Shown: positions 21,363 to 32,080, numbered from the stretch's first letter. The stretch is DNA of 64,000 nucleotides from Karstenula rhodostoma CBS 690.94 (GCA_010093485.1 MU001498.1:1565126-1629125), one strand, 5' to 3'. Notes: generated from the sequence alone by a model not told the origin. Program-made: numbers and translations.

Positions 21363-23214
21363 ATGGCCACGATGTCATACTTCAGGTCCTTTATGGGGAA
21401 CCACTTTTATATTCACTCGAAGCTTTCGTACGGTCTCATTGCTATGATAGTAGCCTCGCTAGCTCACTATTCTATCACCTCAGCTCTATTCAAGAGCGCA
21501 GATCGCAACAAGAATGGCAGAAAAACGCCGCCTGTCATTCCTCACTTCCTTCCATTCCTCGGCAGTATTCCTTGGCAATATTTCTGGAGCCCCATCAAGC
21601 TCTTCACATCCAGGTAGGCAAATTACTCCTTAATTTGAGCGTCGTCGCGGTGATGCTCCAATCTAATCGCACGTAGTTATTACGCTACCTTGACACACCC
21701 CTTCCGTATCAGGCTGTTCAGTAAAGAGTTCTACATCATACAAGGACAAGAGCATGTGGTTGCGCACCTCGCTCAAACGTCGACCTCGAACACCATCTTC
21801 AATGCCTCGTTCCTTCGCCAGGCTTGCGCCATGTCCGAGCACGCCGTACAACGGTTTGGCAGCGAGGACGAAGAGACGCCCAAATATTTTGAGCGCAAAT
21901 ATTTGGCTGCCGCACCGCTTTATTCATGGAGCTCATCTGTCATCCATCGCTACTTAGCCGGCCGAACTGCCTTTCAGCTATCACGGCGATTCGAGATCAA
22001 TCTCGCGACTCGCATTGGAGCACACCAGGCTTTATCTTCACCTGAAGGAGTGGTGTTGGAAGACTTCATGGATTTCTTCGTCTACGACGTCACTTCCGCG
22101 TTGCTAGATGCCATGTGCGGCAAAAGTCTCGTAGAGCGCGACCCCGGATTCCCTAGGGCTTTCGGCATCTTCTGTGACAACCTCCCGACCTTTATGAAAC
22201 GCACGCCCCGCTTTCTCGCACCTCAGGAGTACAAAGCACGAGAAGAGGTCATTGAAGCGGTGATGGACTGGCAGACTTGGGCTAGCGAGAACTTTGACGC
22301 AAAGACCACTGCTCTCGATGAGGACGGAGATGATCCATTGTGGGGTTCCAAATTCTTCAGAGAGAGATACACGACGTTTGTCCATGATATGGGATTTGAC
22401 CCTCGGGATATTGCTTCCATGGAGTTGGGTTTTCTATTCGGGTGAGTTTGGTAACCTTGACGTACGACCGACATCGCACAGAGTACCAGCTGACATACTT
22501 CATGCAGTGCAAGCGCCAATGTCACAGCAAATACGTACTGTTGTGCCATCGAAGTCTTCAAGGATAAAGTTCTTCTCGAAGAAGTCCGCAAGGAAGTACA
22601 ATCCTGCAAAGGGGAAGATCAGAACGGCCTCCGGTTCGACACAAGTAGATTGGTTCAGCAGCCGCTTCTGCAAGCTGTATTTGCGGAAAGCCTGAGGTTA
22701 CGATGTCACAATATGTTCATCCGGAAGACGACAGAGGCGATCAATATTCTGGATTGGGTGATACCGAAGGACCAGTTCGTCATCGCATGGTCAACGCCAG
22801 GTTTGTTCATTCCACACATTTGTTTGCTTGCCACAGTATTCTGACCCGAGCTTTCACGTAGGACAAATGAATCCGAAAGTGTGGGCCGACGCCAACGGCA
22901 TGCATCCCGTAGATACCTTCTGGCCAGGACGTTTCATGAAATACTCCAGCAACAATGCACCAGCAGAATTTTCTATGGCAGGGAAGGAAAGCTCGTGGCT
23001 GCCGTTTGGTAGCGGAGCAAACCTCTGTCCAGGCAGGCAATTTGCTAAGATACACTGTATTGTGACTCTGGCAATGATGGTAGACAGCTTTGATTGTGAT
23101 ATTCTCGCCGGGCCGAGGCATCTGAAGCCAGATCTGGGAAAGTTCGGGATGGGTGTTCTTGGACCTAGCGGCAAGGTTGGTGCCCGGATTCAGCGGCAAG
23201 GAACAAAAGCCTAA
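21363..23214 (+). CDS. Cytochrome P450 monooxygenase (CYP7/CYP8-like fungal type)
   Basis: Exons 21363-21613, 21677-22441, 22508-22800 and 22862-23214 (553 aa), all junctions in phase. There is an N-terminal membrane anchor (about residues 20-42), followed by a Pro-rich hinge PPVIPHFLPFLGSIP. The I-helix region is ASANVTANTY, the K-helix ExxR is AESLRLR, and the heme loop is FGSGANLCPGRQFAK with the axial Cys. These are complete catalytic motifs. The order and spacing resemble fungal P450s called prostacyclin-synthase- or 7-alpha-hydroxylase-like; the substrate is unknown. A second ATG (21372) gives nearly the same protein. The downstream methyltransferase-like and nitrilase genes on the same strand suggest, but do not prove, a joint pathway. 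Confidence 0.93.
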
Positions 23215-23735
23215 TGATCAGCCCGACGCGATGACGCGACTTTGTAACCTTTCAGCGAGTGGAAGCTCGCTTGCCCATCATCATTTAGGGGAACAGCTTT
23301 TACAGTACTGTATTTTTACGGATCCTATGGCGTTAGAGGTAAATTATATGCAATGGGAGCTTACGTGAAATATAGCATTGGGTTGTGTAATCCTCGACAA
23401 GTGCAGCTCGAGAAGAGAGCATATGCCACGCTAATACAGTCACGTGACCACACCAATGTAACCTTCCGGGCTGGGGCCGCCGACCGGTAGATTTCACGGT
23501 CAACTTTGGCACATGCAGAACTTGTCAGGCCTGCATGTGCATATGAGCTATACTAAGCCGCTATTTGTGATTACGCCCAATACGTATGCGCCCCTGAAAT
23601 ACGACAAGCGTCTCACCGGACGATAGGCATATATGTAGTTGCAGGGGAGACATACAGAACGTAACGATATAAAACGGCCAAAAGACATCAATATACAACA
23701 TTTTGTTTCACGCCTCTGCGATTTTACGTGAGATT
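23215..23735. other. Intergenic region (P450 3' / methyltransferase 5')
   Basis: 521 bp without a supported gene. The phrase GCATATATGTAGTT near 23627 also occurs near 20846 upstream of the P450; it could be a shared promoter element or chance. Confidence 0.35.
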
Positions 23736-24851
23736 ATGCCTGAAAACAGGTACTCCGCTCGGTGGCAACGCACGGAAAAACATACGACGAGCAACGAGGA
23801 AGCACGTACCCTACGCAAGTCGCAATACGCTGAGCATGTAAACGCGTAAGAGAATGACACATCATCATAAAGTTAGTTTTACTTACTCGGTTGAAAAGTT
23901 TATATGACGCCGTCACGGACATCTACCTCCAGGGATGGGGTCAATCATGGCATTTCTGCCGGTATCCACGAGGTCCAGAGCGTAATGCAACGGCGCTTGC
24001 TCGTCACGAGCATTGCCTTGCAAAGGCACTTGATATATCCCCTACAATGCGTGTTCTAGATGTCGGTTGCGGCGTTGGGGGGCCCGCTCGAGAGATCGCT
24101 GCTTTGGCGGGATGTCGCGTCACCGGGCTCAACCTCAACGAGCATCAACTAGAAAAATCAGAAAAACTGATCAGAGACGAAGGTATGCATAATCAGGTTG
24201 ACCTCGTCCAGGGGGATTACATGGTGAGTGTGTCAAAAGATCAGAAATGAGGACACGATGAAGTCTGATCATGTGAACAGCGTATGCCCTTCGAGGAAAG
24301 CCAATTCGACGCTGTCTATGCAATAGAAGCAACTATACATGCTCCATCGCTTGAAGATGTATATGCGCAATGTTTTCGAGTACTCAAGCCAGGTGGAAAG
24401 TTTGGTTTGTTCGAGTGGGCGTTGACCGACAAGTTTGAGCCAAGTGAGGATCTTCACACAGCGATCAGATTGCGACTCGAGCGTGGTAATGGCATTCCTG
24501 CTCTTCAAACTATTACACATGCGCAGAATTCCATGGAGTCTGCAGGATTCGAGCTTTGCGTTGCTGAAGATCTCGCCACCATGAATGACACTAGGTTGGT
24601 GGAATCCCTTGTCTGGAGATCTCAGTTCAGCAAGAGGATGGTATGGCTGGCTGTTGATTGTCCGCAATACGTGGTGGGGAAGACCGACGATGAGGGTCAT
24701 CATTCGAGTGTTGGAATGGGTGGGCGTTGCGCCGAAAGGAACGTGTGCAATTACAGAAGACTTACTTGTTGCCAACGATGCTTTGATGGCCGCTGGGAAA
24801 GCAGGGATTTTCACTCCAATGCTTCTTATGGTAGGTAAGAAACCGCTATAA
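23736..24851 (+). pseudogene. Sterol 24-C-methyltransferase (ERG6)-like gene with one frameshift
   Basis: Exons 23736-23845, 23899-24223 and 24281 onward, in phase. The ERG6 order is clear: YDAVTDIYLQGWGQSWHFC, VLDVGCGVGGPAREIA (SAM motif I), GLNLNEHQLEKSEKL, GDYM/RMPFEESQFDAVYAIEAT, and RVLKPGGKFGLFEWALTDKF. After EDLATMND near 24590 the family match jumps to another frame: TLGWWNPLSGDL, RVLEWVGVAPKGT and AGIFTPMLLMVGKK, ending at TAA 24849-24851. A two-base loss in an AC-repeat context (AATGACACTAGG) would explain it. Without correction the frame runs on in unrelated sequence and stops near 24838. Erg6 enzymes add the C-24 methyl to sterols; this accessory copy may have acted on a sterol or triterpene of the local pathway. 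It is a pseudogene unless the frameshift is an assembly error. Confidence 0.85.
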
Positions 24852-24860
24852 ACCACTCGG

Positions 24861-24946
24861 AAAATGCTTCAGTGGATGGGTAGAAGGTTAAATAAGTTGT
24901 TTGGGTGGAGCAGAGAGATTTTCGTGGTCGAAGTCAAATAACCAAG
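24861..24946 (+). repeat. Partial duplication of the 3' end of the 814-aa orphan gene
   Basis: 86 bp aligning without gaps to 27884-27969 with about 77 matches. Read in frame it gives MLQWMGRRLNKLFGWSRE and a stop at the same place. It starts 10 bp after the methyltransferase stop codon. Nothing else of the orphan gene is visible beside it. Confidence 0.85.
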
Positions 24947-25519
24947 CCACTCCAAACGTTTACACTTGCACAGGGTTCGAAGTATGCGTCGCAAAACAAT
25001 TCTAAGTCTTTGTGGGCAAACGGTGCAAATGCTAACGCGAGGCCGGATGCATAGGCAGTGTTTTGTGTCTCCCATGTGATTAGCCCCACACACACGCGTT
25101 CACGTGTTTGCGTGTTCCACGCTAAGTCGCGTCCTATTCTTGCACATTTCAGCCGCTCATCTTTCATTCCGACACCACATACGTGACCCAACCTCCACGC
25201 CTCATTGTACTACAACCTCTCTGCAACGCAGGTTTGCATTTTAAGTACGTTGTTCTCTGTAGTAACCTTTTCGCTAGCCCGCCTCAGCAACGCGCCGCTC
25301 CTCTACAGAGCCGGCTCCCCGGGTTACCCGGCCCAACAGCCTCCTGACCGCCACAACCCAGCTTTGCAGTCAGCCCAAATATATACTGGGACCGTCTTTG
25401 ATGCCTCACCACATCAAAAGTACCACCCCCTGCATCAACTGATCTCTTTTAAGGTAAGACAGATATAAGGAGCATTCTTGGAGCATGCTAATTGGAGCTA
25501 TATCGCTAGGGGTCACAAA
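24947..25519. other. Upstream region of the orphan gene
   Basis: 573 bp with no supported gene. A TATATA run lies near 25380 and GTAAGA at 25453; a non-coding or short coding first exon could exist but cannot be shown. Confidence 0.35.
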
Positions 25520-27964
25520 ATGCAAACCGAACAACACATCCCGCTCGACCTCGACAGAGACTTGGCAACGGGGACAATAACTGCTCGTGGTGACTTGCCA
25601 TACTATCCTCCGCCATGTGACTGCGTGGACTGTTCGAGTTCTTATCGGACGCTTGATAGGCAAAACCACGACCGTTTCATCTACAGCACAAAACTATCAG
25701 ACGCAGAAGCAACGACGATATTGCGCGAATACGTATCGAAAATCGATCAAGATCGAGAAGCCTTGTTAGAACAATACGTCACCCGAGGTGATCTGATCAT
25801 AACGCGATGGAAGAAGAGAAGCTTGCAGAAGAGGACAGCGCTGATCTTGCAAGCGGATCCCGATCTCCCCAAAGAGCAATATGCGTTCTTTTCCGTTGGA
25901 ACTGCTAAAAAAGGGTGGCTGGATGTACGGAAGCCAGTTTACCGCAAGGCTTACTTGCTCCCATACCTGACCGTGGAGCAACTTGCAAAGAATCCCAACA
26001 CACTGTTCAGCTTGCTACATAACCGAACGCAATATCTTCCCGAGCAATGGGCCGCGTTTGACAGCAAGCTACTTGATGTTGGGTGGTATTGCGGTGCCTT
26101 TGATGTTGACTACAATCAGTCCGCTGTATACATGCACGGAGACAAGTATGGTCGATTGACAGCCTGGTCACAAGGCCAAATGCATCGTGCGGATACCGTA
26201 GGCTTTCCGCGCGCTCGTCTTATCTTGGAAGCCCAGTCCACGCTTTACCGGTTGCTGCGCCGGGTCGTTGAGATCTTACTCGAAGCTCCTGGTGATACAC
26301 CACCATCTTCGGCTAAATGGAAGGATCTCATTGATTCAGGCTTCAAGAAAGGAAACGACCACACGACTTGGTCTCGATTTGTTTACCAACCATTCTCTAC
26401 GCCTCCTCTCTTCCAGATAAACGACATGATTGAGCAAGCCAAGTCTCGCATGAATGCATCCAGTGATCACTTGTGGCTGCTGCAGACTGAACCGACGTAC
26501 CTCCGGTCGTACATCAAAGATATCAATGAGCTTTCGGTCACTAAAGTGCTAGCCAGAAGTCTCTCTTACCAACCACACCTCAGAGAGATATATGGAGATT
26601 ACAGCATGCACCAGTTCTGGATCTTCCTCCATGACGAGCTTCTCCACGCTTCCCAGCTTCATCAAAGATTCAGAGATTCTATTCATTCAGGCAACGCTCT
26701 GCCTCGAAAATACGACGAGGTGCTAGGTGCAATAGAGATATTGCTGATCAACCGTTTACACATGCAAGTGAAGAATCTTTTTATCATGGTCGCATCACGG
26801 CCGAGTTTCAGCAAGTACTTTCACGTTCGAGCTGTCGGGGACGAAATCTTGATCAACAATAAGAAAGACGCATTCCCATCTCTGGCTGCCGTGTACCAAT
26901 CTGACCCTCTCTACTGGTGCCTGATGAATCTGCAAGGCGACCCAGAGGCAGGGTCGCGATACGACAACGGCATGTTGTTCGGCTTTCTCGAGGAACATCT
27001 TGCCAAAGCTCCACGAGAGGAACGCGCGCGCATGGACGCCATGCTTTATGAGAAACTATCGGATATCGGCGCTCTCATCGACATGCTCACCACGCTCCGA
27101 TTGTCCCGTCCACAAAATACGAATAGGACCGTTTCCGATGTGCTTGCACACGACGACCGAAAGGCATGGAGAACCTACAAGTTCAAAGACGATCTGCTTT
27201 TTTATGACAACCCAGCCCGGGCCAAGTTGCTTGAGGACTTCTACAAAACACCACCGCCAAGCGGCAGCAAAGGCAAGGACTGGCTCCAGAGTTTCGATGC
27301 GGTCCATGCCAAGATCCAGGCATTCTGGGGAAGGTATCATCGCGACATAGAGCTCGTGTTGAAGAAATCCCGTCTCGCTCCCGAAGATGCTCGCGCCAAT
27401 CTGGTGCCGCTCGAAATGTGGAATAGCCCGGAGCACCTCCAGCTCATTGAGCAGAAGAGGAAGGAAGTTCTCGAGCAACTCAGCAAACCAAAGCCACCTG
27501 CTGAATTCGACTCTTTCTTACCTCTCCCCACTAGCAGTGTCGGGTCCTCTGCGATTATTCCGTCCGAACCGAGAACTAAGATCAAGACCAAGGGCGAAGC
27601 AGCAGCCCCTGCCGCAGGCCATGGAAACGATGCCCAACCTGAACCTGGTACACTCTTTGACGTACGGATACCCGTCACGCGCAAGGCTCTTTCCACGTTT
27701 CGAGCGATATTCCCTTCCACTGCTGAAGAACGCTCAAAGTCAACCGACTGGGATGCCTTTGTTGGAGCTATGATTGATGCAGGGCTCTCAGCGAGCTCCA
27801 AAGGTGGATCTGCCTTCAGTTTCGAATATGAGGGAGGGAGAATCGTGTTCCACAAACCCCACCCGGATCTCAAAATCCACCCGAACATGCTTCAGTGGAT
27901 GGGTAGGAGGTTGAATAAGTGGTTTGGGTGGAGCAGGGAGACTTTTGTGGTCGAAAACAAATAA
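25520..27964 (+). CDS. Orphan-type fungal protein, 814 aa, unknown function
   Basis: One uninterrupted frame; the first in-frame ATG is at 25520. The N-terminus has a Cys cluster (PPPCDCVDCSSSYRTLD). The long middle is helical, with many aromatic and charged residues and no domain I recognise. A Pro/Ala/Lys-rich linker at about residues 665-720 leads to a distinct C-terminal module: TDWDAFVGAMIDAGL, GGSAFSFEYEGGRIVFHKPH, PNMLQWMGRRLNKWFGW. That module is common at the ends of hypothetical proteins of filamentous fungi. Its beta-hairpin plus HxPH pattern is faintly like a HicA/dsRBD-type RNA-binding fold, which is only a hypothesis. No signal peptide or membrane segment is seen. The gene lies between a broken methyltransferase and a nitrilase, on the same strand. 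Confidence 0.8.
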   Translation: MQTEQHIPLDLDRDLATGTITARGDLPYYPPPCDCVDCSSSYRTLDRQNHDRFIYSTKLSDAEATTILREYVSKIDQDREALLEQYVTRGDLIITRWKKRSLQKRTALILQADPDLPKEQYAFFSVGTAKKGWLDVRKPVYRKAYLLPYLTVEQLAKNPNTLFSLLHNRTQYLPEQWAAFDSKLLDVGWYCGAFDVDYNQSAVYMHGDKYGRLTAWSQGQMHRADTVGFPRARLILEAQSTLYRLLRRVVEILLEAPGDTPPSSAKWKDLIDSGFKKGNDHTTWSRFVYQPFSTPPLFQINDMIEQAKSRMNASSDHLWLLQTEPTYLRSYIKDINELSVTKVLARSLSYQPHLREIYGDYSMHQFWIFLHDELLHASQLHQRFRDSIHSGNALPRKYDEVLGAIEILLINRLHMQVKNLFIMVASRPSFSKYFHVRAVGDEILINNKKDAFPSLAAVYQSDPLYWCLMNLQGDPEAGSRYDNGMLFGFLEEHLAKAPREERARMDAMLYEKLSDIGALIDMLTTLRLSRPQNTNRTVSDVLAHDDRKAWRTYKFKDDLLFYDNPARAKLLEDFYKTPPPSGSKGKDWLQSFDAVHAKIQAFWGRYHRDIELVLKKSRLAPEDARANLVPLEMWNSPEHLQLIEQKRKEVLEQLSKPKPPAEFDSFLPLPTSSVGSSAIIPSEPRTKIKTKGEAAAPAAGHGNDAQPEPGTLFDVRIPVTRKALSTFRAIFPSTAEERSKSTDWDAFVGAMIDAGLSASSKGGSAFSFEYEGGRIVFHKPHPDLKIHPNMLQWMGRRLNKWFGWSRETFVVENK

Positions 27965-27969
27965 CCAAG
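27884..27969 (+). repeat. Source copy of the 86-bp duplicated 3' segment
   Basis: Last codons, stop and the next five bases of the orphan gene, matching 24861-24946. Similarity ends at CCAAG after the stop. Confidence 0.85.
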
Positions 27970-28153
27970 TGTATCGAGTCTGGTGCCATTGTTGCTGGGT
28001 TGCAACCCGAATTGGTCAAGCGTGCAATGTACGGTCACGTGCTCAGAGTGGTGCAGGCATCCCCGCATTCTGGAAACACTTACCCATCGCAGCATTGCAA
28101 AAGCACATCTAATTTGGCAATACGCGTGTTCTTGTTCGAAAAACACTCCCGGT

Positions 28154-29239
28154 ATGTCTGCAAAGTTGACCAAGTTCAAAGTGGCAGCAGCGCACTCAGC
28201 ACCGGTGTTCATGGATAAAAAAGCCACGATCAGGAAATGCATCTCTCTTATTGAAGAAGCTGCAAAAGATGAAATCAAGCTCCTCGTGTTCCCCGAGACT
28301 TTTGTACCTGGTTATCCTGTGAGACGCCTTGCGTTGCTTCCGTCGAACTACTGCGTGTGCTTACTGCCCTCCCAGTATTTCATCGAGTGCTACCCCCCTC
28401 TCAAGCAAGTCGGCGCCCTAGCCAAATACGCCGAAGAAAGCGTTGTTGTCGAGCCTAACGGCGAAGACATGAGTGCGCTGCAGGAGGTTTGCCGACGCAC
28501 CGGCGTCGCGATCAACCTCGGCATATCCGAGCGGATTTCCGGCGGACATACGCTCTTCAATTCGCAAGTGATCATTGATAACGACGGGGCTATCCTAGGC
28601 GTGCACAGAAAACTCCAGCCCACGTTCGTGGAACGCCTCGTGTGGGCCCAAGGCAACGGAAGCACCTTGAAGACCTGGCCGCTTGCACTCGGATACAATC
28701 TCGGCGGTCTGGCCTGCTGGGAACATACGATGAATGGAGCGCGACAGGCCTTGATTGTGCAAGATCAACATATCCACGCTGGCGCGTGGCCAGCGCTTTC
28801 TACCATGTCGGGGTTCGAAGATGTTGCCGATGCGCAGATCGAAGCGCTCATGAAGACGCACGCTCTGACCGCGCAGGTTTTTGTCGTCACAGCATCCAAT
28901 TATGTTGACGAATCGTGCTTGGCGTGGATGAGGGAGAATCTTGGAGAGCAGGATTTTGTAAAGTCTGGAGGCGGTTGGTCGGCTATTATCCACCCCTTTT
29001 GCGCATTCATCGCGGGCCCGCATACCGGGGGTGAAGAAAAGTTGGTCCAGGGTGAAGTTGACTTCTCCTCCATGGGTGCGGTGAAGGTCTGGATCGATGC
29101 CGCCGGGCATTACAAGAGGCCGGAGATTTTGGAGTTCAAGTTCGACGACACGCCGTATTGGCCTGACGAGAAGACCGATCGGTTCAAGGCCCAAGCACAG
29201 GACAAATGCAATTCGACTGAAGATTGCACTAGAACCTGA
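28154..29239 (+). CDS. Nitrilase (carbon-nitrogen hydrolase family)
   Basis: Exons 28154-28318 and 28376-29239 (342 aa), joined as VPGYP/YFIECYPPLKQ. The catalytic triad is present: Glu in LLVFPETFVPGYP, Lys in GVHRKLQPTFVERLVW, and Cys in GLACWEHT. Further family blocks are GVAINLGISER, LIVQDQHIHAGAWP and VVTASNYVD. It would convert a nitrile to an acid plus ammonia, or act as an aliphatic or arylacetonitrilase; substrate unknown. The 57-bp intron (GTGAGA...CCCAG) is a multiple of three with no stop, so an unspliced transcript would still be translated with 19 extra residues. The start is 189 bp after the orphan gene's stop. Confidence 0.92.
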   Translation: MSAKLTKFKVAAAHSAPVFMDKKATIRKCISLIEEAAKDEIKLLVFPETFVPGYPVRRLALLPSNYCVCLLPSQYFIECYPPLKQVGALAKYAEESVVVEPNGEDMSALQEVCRRTGVAINLGISERISGGHTLFNSQVIIDNDGAILGVHRKLQPTFVERLVWAQGNGSTLKTWPLALGYNLGGLACWEHTMNGARQALIVQDQHIHAGAWPALSTMSGFEDVADAQIEALMKTHALTAQVFVVTASNYVDESCLAWMRENLGEQDFVKSGGGWSAIIHPFCAFIAGPHTGGEEKLVQGEVDFSSMGAVKVWIDAAGHYKRPEILEFKFDDTPYWPDEKTDRFKAQAQDKCNSTEDCTRT

Positions 29240-29342
29240 AAACAGGCATCTTGGATGAATAATTGAAACAGGTAGCCAGCACACCTTTGGTTGAGTAGTG
29301 GATAATTACAGATTGTAAGGATTATACATACCATCAAGACAA

Positions 29343-30296
29343 TTACTCTTTCCGGGCAAGTTCTTCTTTTCTCCTCATTCTCAACTTCCCCTCCTCCTCG
29401 ATACTCTCTGTCAACTTGTCCGCGAGAATTATATCTCCGCCTTTATACCCCAGGATCACCCGACTAATGATTAAAAAAGTCTGCCTGAACACATTCCATA
29501 GCTCCTTATCCGCAGCCCCCTCACCTCCCGGCCTCGGGTAGAATGGATCGTTGTTGTAAAAAGCTGCACAGGCTCTTTCAACCCCTGTTTCGTTGATAGA
29601 AAGCGGCCGACAACAGTCGAAGTCAAGAATCCAGAGGCTGTGGGGCTGACGATTCGGCCCTTGGGGGAGCCAGCACGAATTCAACGTCGTTTGCGTCGAT
29701 TTGGGCACCCCAATGCGTGATTGCAAGAGCTTCTGCCATGGCCTTTCCGTAGGACGTAGCATCCAGGCCAAGGGCCTCCATTCCATCTGGTCGACGTGCA
29801 GGGGCACATTGCGCAGGCTAAAGCGGCGGAATTGCGATGTGCTTTGTGTCTGGTTATGTCGAAATCGTCGGCCCAGATACGGGCGAATCAAGCACGAGTC
29901 ATCGTCGGCATTATTCTTTACGAAGTAGGACAGTCGAGCGTTGTCGGCACAGAACAGGTCCACGATCTTGTCGCTGATGTGCCGGGGCACCTTTGGGATA
30001 CGCTCCGAGATGATGGCCCTGCAAGCCGAGCAGCCTGCGGGGAACTGGTGTAGGCGATCTTGCCACCATGCATCTGTTGGTTGAACTAACGCATGGCATT
30101 GCGGTATGGCGAGAGGCGTCGAGGGCGAAAGGTAATGCGATGCATTCTGGAGAACGAGGAGATGCATGCTGTAGTCATTGGTGACTGAGCGGCCAGGCCC
30201 GCCATCTTCGCGCTTGATGGCGGTGCTTGCATATTCGAGAGCCCATACGCTGCCGCAAAATCCCTTGCCAATAGATCGATATAGACTGGTATTCAT
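29343..30296 (-). CDS. DUF3669-family protein
   Basis: 317 aa in one exon from an ATG at 30296. It contains YRSIGKGFCGSVWA at the N-terminus, which recalls the Gly-rich loop of a kinase-like fold, and the family block LWILDFDCCRPLSIN ... ERACAAFYNNDPFYPRPG near residues 222-265. DUF3669 proteins (often named 'zinc finger protein-like') are common and multicopy in filamentous ascomycetes; function is unknown and a decayed kinase or phosphotransferase fold has been my working guess. It is convergent with the nitrilase, about 100 bp apart. A Cys pair (CSACRAI) is seen near residue 93. Confidence 0.8.
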   Translation of the reverse strand: MNTSLYRSIGKGFCGSVWALEYASTAIKREDGGPGRSVTNDYSMHLLVLQNASHYLSPSTPLAIPQCHALVQPTDAWWQDRLHQFPAGCSACRAIISERIPKVPRHISDKIVDLFCADNARLSYFVKNNADDDSCLIRPYLGRRFRHNQTQSTSQFRRFSLRNVPLHVDQMEWRPLAWMLRPTERPWQKLLQSRIGVPKSTQTTLNSCWLPQGPNRQPHSLWILDFDCCRPLSINETGVERACAAFYNNDPFYPRPGGEGAADKELWNVFRQTFLIISRVILGYKGGDIILADKLTESIEEEGKLRMRRKEELARKE

Positions 30297-31995
30297 AGTG
30301 GTTTCGAGTATAGTGTGTTACCTCGGGATGAGCAATACGTGGGCTGACTGTACAGACCGGATGATTTTTTCGACGAGCTTTGAAGTGGTATGACCAATGG
30401 TGTGGTGGGATGGTTTTATTCGGGGACCAATGTGGTTTAACTATTGTTCGCATCGGAGTTGTTGAGTAGTACGGGCCGTCCAACGTATCCGTGGTGGTGC
30501 TTGCCGGTTCACACAGTACCCATCACGCTACTCAGCATCTGTGGGTTCGTGTGCTGGTGGTAGTCACGAGAACAGCAAAAGGCGAACCTAATCAAGCAGG
30601 CATGTAGCACCTCGTCTTGGCGATAAAATAAAGGTGGAGATATTCTGTATCCAGTACCGTAGAAAGGCGGGGAGAAATCTTTCATAGCACTGCTATTCCT
30701 CCTTACGCCAGATTATACTCTCTTCGCGGTATTTTCGATCACGTTGTTCGCATACACAGCTACAGTGATGACGGCGCTGCAAGTCGGTCCGAGTACAGAC
30801 GGACTGGAGGGCAACGAGCAAGACCAGCAATCGCTTCACTATTATCAGTGTCGTACTGACTGTGATCTTATTCGCTCCTTGTTCCTCGACCATCACATGG
30901 CCACTAGTGTATACAATAGGACGAAGGGCAAATATGCGGAATCGAAGAAAACTCAGAAGCGGGCATAAGGCCTGTTTGTCATCGATGCACTCGAACTCCA
31001 TTAGCAACTCTTATTGTCTACCAATGGTATTCTTTCATGTATCGATCGATACTCACTCTTCAAACAAGATGTGTGTCACGCTAAACTAAAACAGGAGAGT
31101 GAAACCCTCAATCCGTTGAACTTGTCTTTTGCTTCCAATTCGCAATGCCACATCCTACGGAAGGTAGGCAGAGCATTGTCGGTAATGGAAAAGATAGCGA
31201 ACCCCATTGCCGCACTCGCAAACCGCGCACTACATCTGACACGATCAGTCTAAAGTCCAACCAACCCTGCATTGCCGCAAGAACAAGTGCTACCTGTCCC
31301 GTCGAAACAGTACGCCACGTAACGTTGCAGTCAAGCAACGAGCCAAGTCCTGATATCGGTTGAAGAAGCCCCTTTGTAATTGACATTGACCGCGTTCACG
31401 CTTCAGACTCGATATATCCAGTTACCATTGATGGTACGTTTTTCCTCCCCCCTTCCGTTCTTCTTGGTCGTGAGACGTGTGCCAAACAAAACAGTATCCC
31501 AGCGACCGCACGGCCGAGCTGGCCATTCGAGGTTCCCTCGATACCAGCCCTCCCGTGCGCAATTTCAAGATTGCTTTTCCGCCGTACGAGCGAGGTGTAG
31601 GATCCGCGAAAGCCCAGAGCGTTTCGGTAGACGTCGACGGTCGTGAGGTATAGTCCCCAGATAGACATGGTCGAGTAGGGAATCGTGACACGGGTTTTGC
31701 GAAGACAATTGCGCCTGAAGGTGACAAGCCTCCACGAACGACAATCTCGCGACAAAGGACCCTCTGCAGGTCCAAGGGACGACGCCAACGACGTTGACCT
31801 GCGTGCGAGCCGCAGGTGCGTCCCCATGTAGTAGACCTAGCTAACGTCGAGCTCGTTTTAGAAATACGAGGCGAGGTGAGTTGGTCTTTGTCCTCTGGTT
31901 ATATCGCCATCTGCCAATCCCCGCGTGCAATAGACAGTAACCATAAATATCATGCAGGAACGTCCGATCCATCGGTTTCACAGCGCACATCTGCC

Positions 31996-32022
31996 GCCAG
32001 CCAGCCAGCCAGCCAGCCAGCC
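31996..32022. repeat. Microsatellite (AGCC)n
   Basis: Six to seven perfect copies of the 4-bp unit AGCC/CCAG. Confidence 0.9.
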
Positions 32023-32080
32023 ATCACGCATGCATGCGTGTAGGACGGCGTAGCCGCTCGCTCGTGGTATATGATTGGTG

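Noticed and set aside
24869..25093. Minus-strand frame over the 86-bp duplicate
   Set aside because: Similar antisense frames occur over both duplicate copies simply because the sequence is duplicated; the sense strand explains it.
31396..31827. 143-codon minus-strand frame downstream of the DUF3669 gene
   Set aside because: Competing frames on the + strand look equally plausible and neither shows a known domain or continuous gene structure.
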